DNA from: Verrucomicrobiota bacterium
Lineage (GTDB): Bacteria > Verrucomicrobiota > Kiritimatiellia > UBA8416 > JAIOPI01
Direction of reading: 5' to 3'
Assembly: GCA_027620105.1 (NCBI GenBank)
Contig: JAQCIA010000098.1
Coordinates: forward strand, 1-7,172
Length of the DNA: 7,172 nt
Positions 4,261 to 7,172 of the stretch are shown one piece after another. The notes beneath the pieces are model-generated. The model had not been told where the DNA came from. It ran no database searches and saw only the letters and a list, made by a program, of their open reading frames with translations. Position 1 is the stretch's first letter. Each line of letters starts with the position of its first letter. The position numbers were made by a program, and so were the translations under genes.

Positions 4261-6096
4261 ATGTGCGGAATAGTCGGATACGTTGGCAAGAAGGACGCGG
4301 TACCGCTGCTGATCGAGGGGCTCAAGCGGCTTGAATATCGCGGCTATGATTCGGCGGGCGTCGCGGTGGTTGCGGACCGCAAGCTTGGCGTGGTGAAGAC
4401 GGTCGGACGTCTCTCAAATTTGGAGAGCCAGTTGCTGCGACAGCCCCTCGCCGGAAGCGTGGCGGTGGGGCATACGCGATGGGCAACGCACGGCGCGCCT
4501 TCGGAAGTCAACGCGCATCCGCATTGCGATTGTGACGGGCGGATCGCGGTGGTTCACAACGGCATCATTGAGAACTACCACGCGTTGCGCGCATCGCTGG
4601 AAGCCGCGGGACACACGTTCTATTCTCAAACCGACACGGAGGTTCTGCCGCATATGATCGAGGCGGCACTGCGCGATGGCGCCGCATGCCTCGGCGATGC
4701 GATCCGCGCGGCGTTGACCCAGGCGCGCGGGGCTTACGCGCTCGGGATCGTCTCCGCCGACTGTCCCGACGTGCTCTACGCCGCGCGGCAAGGCAGCCCG
4801 CTCATCATCGGCATCGGGGAGGACGGCGACCGGTTCATCGCGAGCGATGTGCCCGCCGTGTTGAGTCGCGTGCGCGAGGTGATCTACCTGAATGACGGCG
4901 AGTATGCCGAGTTGCGCGATGGCGGCGTGAGGATCTGGAATATCAAGGGCGACGAGATCTCGCCGAAGGTGGAGAGGGTCACGCTGAGCGCGGAAGCCGC
5001 AGACCAGAGCGGGTTCGAGACCTATATGCTGAAGGAAATTCACGAACAGCCGCGCGTATTGCGGCGGCTGCTCGAACGTAATCCGCTCTTCGGCGGCGGG
5101 GCCGATTTCGGCTTGAAACCTGACTATTTCCGCAAACTGCAGCGCGTGATGATCGTCGGCTGCGGAACGGCATCCCATGCGGGAATGTACGGGCGTCTGC
5201 TCCTGGAGCAATACACAGGGCTTGCCGTCGAGATCGACCTGGCCAGCGAATTCCGCTATCGCGATCCACGGATTGATCCGGGGACGCTCATCATTCCCGT
5301 TTCGCAATCGGGGGAGACCGCCGATACCCTCGCATCCGTTCGGCTCGCAAAGCAGTGGGGCTGCAGGGTCCTCGCCATCTGCAACGTTCCGGGCAGTTCG
5401 CTGACGCGAGAGAGCGACGCGGTCCTGTTCACGGAGGCGGGACCGGAAATCGGCGTGGCCTCCACAAAGGCCTACACCGCGCAGCAGATGGCATTTGCGC
5501 TGCTTGCGATCTGGATCGGCTCGATTCGCGGAACGCTGGGTGATGCCGACGTGCAGTCCCTGCTGGCTGAATTGGCCCAGGTGCCGGACGCGATACACTA
5601 TGTGCTCGACCGGAAGGATCTCATCCGCGTCATCGCGCACAAACACTGCGACGCTCCCAGCGCCCTCTATTTGGGGCGCAAATTCAACTACCCGACGGCG
5701 CTGGAAGGCGCCCTCAAGAACAAGGAAATTTCGTATCAACACGCCGAAGGGTATGCCGCCGGCGAAATGAAACATGGGCCGATTGCCCTGATCAACGAGT
5801 ACGTCCCTGTCATTTGCGTTTGCACGAAGACGCGGGACGAGGTCTATGACAAGATGATCTCGAACATGCGCGAGGTCGAGGCGCGTCAAGGCCGCATCAT
5901 TGCGCTGGCCAGCGATGGCGACACGCAGATCGTCCGTTTCGCGCAGGACGTCATTTTCGTCCCTGCGGTACGCGACGACTTCTCGCCCATCGTCAACGTC
6001 GTCGCCCTGCAGCTATTTGCCTACTATGCGGCGCAGGCGCGCGGCACGGACATCGACAAGCCGCGCAACCTGGCAAAGTCCGTAACGGTCGAATGA
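4261..6096 (+). CDS. glmS: Glutamine--fructose-6-phosphate aminotransferase (isomerizing)
   Basis: A complete 611-residue GlmS (E. coli 609), the cytoplasmic enzyme making glucosamine-6-phosphate from fructose-6-phosphate and glutamine, first step toward UDP-GlcNAc. The N-terminal glutaminase begins MCGIVGYVG; Cys2 becomes the catalytic Cys1. HTRWATHG (71-78), HNGIIENY (99-106) and QTDTEV (123-128) follow. The two SIS sugar-isomerase domains span roughly 285-600, with VGCGTASHAG near 300, SQSGETADT at 348-356, the HAEGYAAGEMKHGPIAL segment, and the closing PRNLAKSVTVE carrying the catalytic lysine (K606). AGGTGA (4251-4256) is the ribosome-binding site. I see no glmS ribozyme in the 160 bases upstream, which are mostly the attC-like site. 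This is a core gene bordering the accessory array. Confidence 0.98.
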   Translation: MCGIVGYVGKKDAVPLLIEGLKRLEYRGYDSAGVAVVADRKLGVVKTVGRLSNLESQLLRQPLAGSVAVGHTRWATHGAPSEVNAHPHCDCDGRIAVVHNGIIENYHALRASLEAAGHTFYSQTDTEVLPHMIEAALRDGAACLGDAIRAALTQARGAYALGIVSADCPDVLYAARQGSPLIIGIGEDGDRFIASDVPAVLSRVREVIYLNDGEYAELRDGGVRIWNIKGDEISPKVERVTLSAEAADQSGFETYMLKEIHEQPRVLRRLLERNPLFGGGADFGLKPDYFRKLQRVMIVGCGTASHAGMYGRLLLEQYTGLAVEIDLASEFRYRDPRIDPGTLIIPVSQSGETADTLASVRLAKQWGCRVLAICNVPGSSLTRESDAVLFTEAGPEIGVASTKAYTAQQMAFALLAIWIGSIRGTLGDADVQSLLAELAQVPDAIHYVLDRKDLIRVIAHKHCDAPSALYLGRKFNYPTALEGALKNKEISYQHAEGYAAGEMKHGPIALINEYVPVICVCTKTRDEVYDKMISNMREVEARQGRIIALASDGDTQIVRFAQDVIFVPAVRDDFSPIVNVVALQLFAYYAAQARGTDIDKPRNLAKSVTVE

Positions 6097-6121
6097 CCAT
6101 GGCATGCCGATGCGGCAGTCG
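6052..6121 (+). other. Probable attTn7-type target at the 3' end of glmS
   Basis: The codons for DKPRNLAKSVTVE are the conserved stretch that TnsD of Tn7 and its relatives recognise, with insertion about 25 bp beyond the stop. The DNA here closely resembles the E. coli site. No Tn7 end or TnsABCDE gene is seen downstream, so the site appears unoccupied. Use by Tn7 in this organism is inference. Confidence 0.4.
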
Positions 6122-6228
6122 CGGAGAATCGTGGAAACGAATAGGCCGTCAGTGGTGAACAGGCGCATGTGGCCCTGGTTGCCGTCGTTGCGGGCAGCAT
6201 CCAGATCGCGCTGCCATGCCGACCAACT
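6100..6228 (-). pseudogene. Possible decayed gene remnant downstream of glmS
   Basis: On the minus strand a 43-codon open stretch, beginning just after a stop at 6229-6231, reads in part RDLDAARNDGNQGHM then RLFTTDGLFVSTILRDCRIG. This looks like real protein rather than random translation; the F-T-x-D-G-L-F-V-x-T pattern recalls beta-propeller-like secreted proteins of planctomycete-type bacteria. It has no start or plausible N-terminus in frame. A neighbouring minus frame (FIKTTTDEVGRHGSAIW, about 6205-6260) could be its continuation across a frameshift. The family resemblance is from memory only. It is tail to tail with glmS. Confidence 0.28.
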
Positions 6229-6431
6229 TCATCAGTAGTGGTCTTGATGAACGGCGACGCCCGTCCACGGCTGGGTCGCTGGGCGGGTATCCACTGCTTG
6301 TCATCACTCATCGCCAAAATATGCCGCGGTCGGCTTCAATACACGCAATGAACCGCCGCCGGTAACGACAAAATGAACCGACTAATACGGGCTGTCGAAT
6401 ACGCGTTGTCTACTTCGCCTTCTTCGCCGGG
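6229..6431. other. Intergenic stretch, no gene assigned
   Basis: About 200 bases between the possible remnant and the stop of the minus-strand hydrolase. I see no RNA gene, intrinsic terminator or convincing promoter. ATGAACCG occurs twice (6349-6356 and 6373-6380). The minus-strand frame just past the hydrolase stop reads ATDPAKKAK and then stops at 6410-6412, which looks like a normal protein end, so the hydrolase may once have ended there. The remainder is unexplained. Confidence 0.4.
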
Positions 6432-7172
6432 TCAGTAGCCGCATCGGTAAATTTTCGTGCTCAAGCTCATCGGCTGGTCGAAACTGCCGGCTTTCAGTGT
6501 GAAGGTGATTCCCCCATACCAGTCAAAGGTGCCGAGTGTCTCGGGAATGACGCAGGTGAACTCGCCGTCGGGTCCGCGCACGGCTTCGCGGCGGGCCCAG
6601 TCGCGGGCGTCCCAGCCGCGCGGCTGGCCGGGGAGCCAGCTCACATAGAACCAGCCCGTCGCAAGGTCGGGGCAGTCCTTCACCTTGAATTTCAGCACCT
6701 TGCCGTTGCGCGGCACGGCCATGGCGTTCGGCTCGGGGAGGGGAGGACTGCCGCCGGCGAGCACGTGCGCGAAGAACGCGGGCTCGATCTCGGCGTGGAT
6801 CGGGTGGTCCCAGCTCACATGCCCACCCGGGAGCGACATGTAGTGACTCTTGTTCGGGCCGAAGCAGAGGTATTTATTGGCGGGGATGGCGTCCAACGTG
6901 GCCATGATCGACGGCGGCTTGAAGAAGGTGTCGTTGGCGGCACTGTACATCAAGAAGGTGGCCCGGCAGCGATTGAGCCGCGTGCCCGCGTCGAAATTCT
7001 TGACCCACGCGTTACGGTCGAGTTCGTCCATCTGCTTCAAGGCGTCCGAGCCAATCGCGTCGAGCTGATAGAATCCCGAGCCATAGAGGTTGAACGTGGC
7101 TTGAACCCGCTCGTCAAGAAGGCCGGAGAGCATGGTGACCATGTAGCCGCCCCAACTGATGCCGGTCATGCA
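6432..7172 (-). CDS. Alpha/beta hydrolase, acetyl-xylan-esterase-like (C-terminal part, cut by window edge)
   Basis: At least 246 residues are visible; the N-terminus lies beyond base 7172. The fragment opens with the nucleophile elbow G-I-S-W-G-G (serine at visible residue 5, counting M at 7167-7169 as 1). D80 in MYSAANDTFF and H117 in LPGGHVSWDHP fit the acid and histidine of the triad. Residues about 150-245 form a separate C-terminal domain rich in predicted beta strands (VLKFKVKD, WFYVSWLPGQPRGWD, FTCVIPETL, WYGGITFTLKAGSFDQP). The arrangement resembles esterase/peptidase-like hydrolases related to acetyl xylan esterase and PhoPQ-activated proteins. Substrate and any signal peptide cannot be judged. 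It converges on glmS, so it is a separate transcription unit. Confidence 0.8.
   Translation of the reverse strand, partial: CMTGISWGGYMVTMLSGLLDERVQATFNLYGSGFYQLDAIGSDALKQMDELDRNAWVKNFDAGTRLNRCRATFLMYSAANDTFFKPPSIMATLDAIPANKYLCFGPNKSHYMSLPGGHVSWDHPIHAEIEPAFFAHVLAGGSPPLPEPNAMAVPRNGKVLKFKVKDCPDLATGWFYVSWLPGQPRGWDARDWARREAVRGPDGEFTCVIPETLGTFDWYGGITFTLKAGSFDQPMSLSTKIYRCGY

Noticed and set aside
4414..5889. 491-codon minus-strand open frame opposite glmS
   Set aside because: It is a high-G+C shadow of a certain gene; its translation has no recognisable domain.
6024..6317. 97-codon minus-strand open frame across the glmS end
   Set aside because: Its last part is the antisense of the conserved glmS C-terminus (STVTDFARLRGLS), a well-known false ORF; only the frame next to it shows protein-like sequence.

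Overview
This is a high-G+C bacterial window with tightly packed genes. It carries no rRNA, tRNA or CRISPR. The likely source is an environmental bacterium of the Verrucomicrobia/Planctomycetes/Lentisphaerae kind. That placement rests on the gene mix (a one-domain sulfatase, an acetyl-xylan-esterase-like hydrolase, glmS beside cassette-like DNA) and is an inference from family habits, not a measured assignment.

Left part (1-4198): a run of small, same-strand accessory modules, each followed by an imperfect hairpin built like an integron attC site (AAC box, long arm, variable loop, complementary arm, GTT box). In order: a possible attC (91-149); a Phd/YefM-fold antitoxin with a PIN toxin (211-848); an attC-like site (852-924); a four-helix membrane protein (989-1375); the clearest attC-like site (1391-1483); a DUF3024 protein starting 9 bases after that site (1493-1837); a weaker attC-like site with competing hairpins (1862-1950); a formylglycine sulfatase without signal peptide (2055-3458); a YefM-YoeB toxin-antitoxin pair (3599-4100); and an attC-like site (4136-4198) whose left arm matches the one after the first toxin at 17 of 19 bases. 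No integrase is visible. I read this as a cassette array lacking a local integrase (a CALIN-like cluster), or the distal end of a chromosomal integron. The sulfatase lies within it without an attC of its own.

Both toxin-antitoxin promoters contain the 8-mer CTGTACGC in paired GTAC-core repeats over the -10 region, as expected for autorepression by YefM/Phd-type antitoxins. The YoeB toxin has all its catalytic residues, but the yefM antitoxin has a one-base frameshift in a GGGG run that removes its toxin-binding tail. This is either a base-call error, a real lesion, or recoding.

Right part (4261-7172): a complete core glmS (glucosamine-6-phosphate synthase) whose 3' end keeps the residues that form the Tn7 target in other bacteria. 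Then comes about 335 bp of non-coding or decayed sequence with a possible minus-strand gene remnant. Last is the C-terminal part of a minus-strand alpha/beta hydrolase that continues past the right edge.
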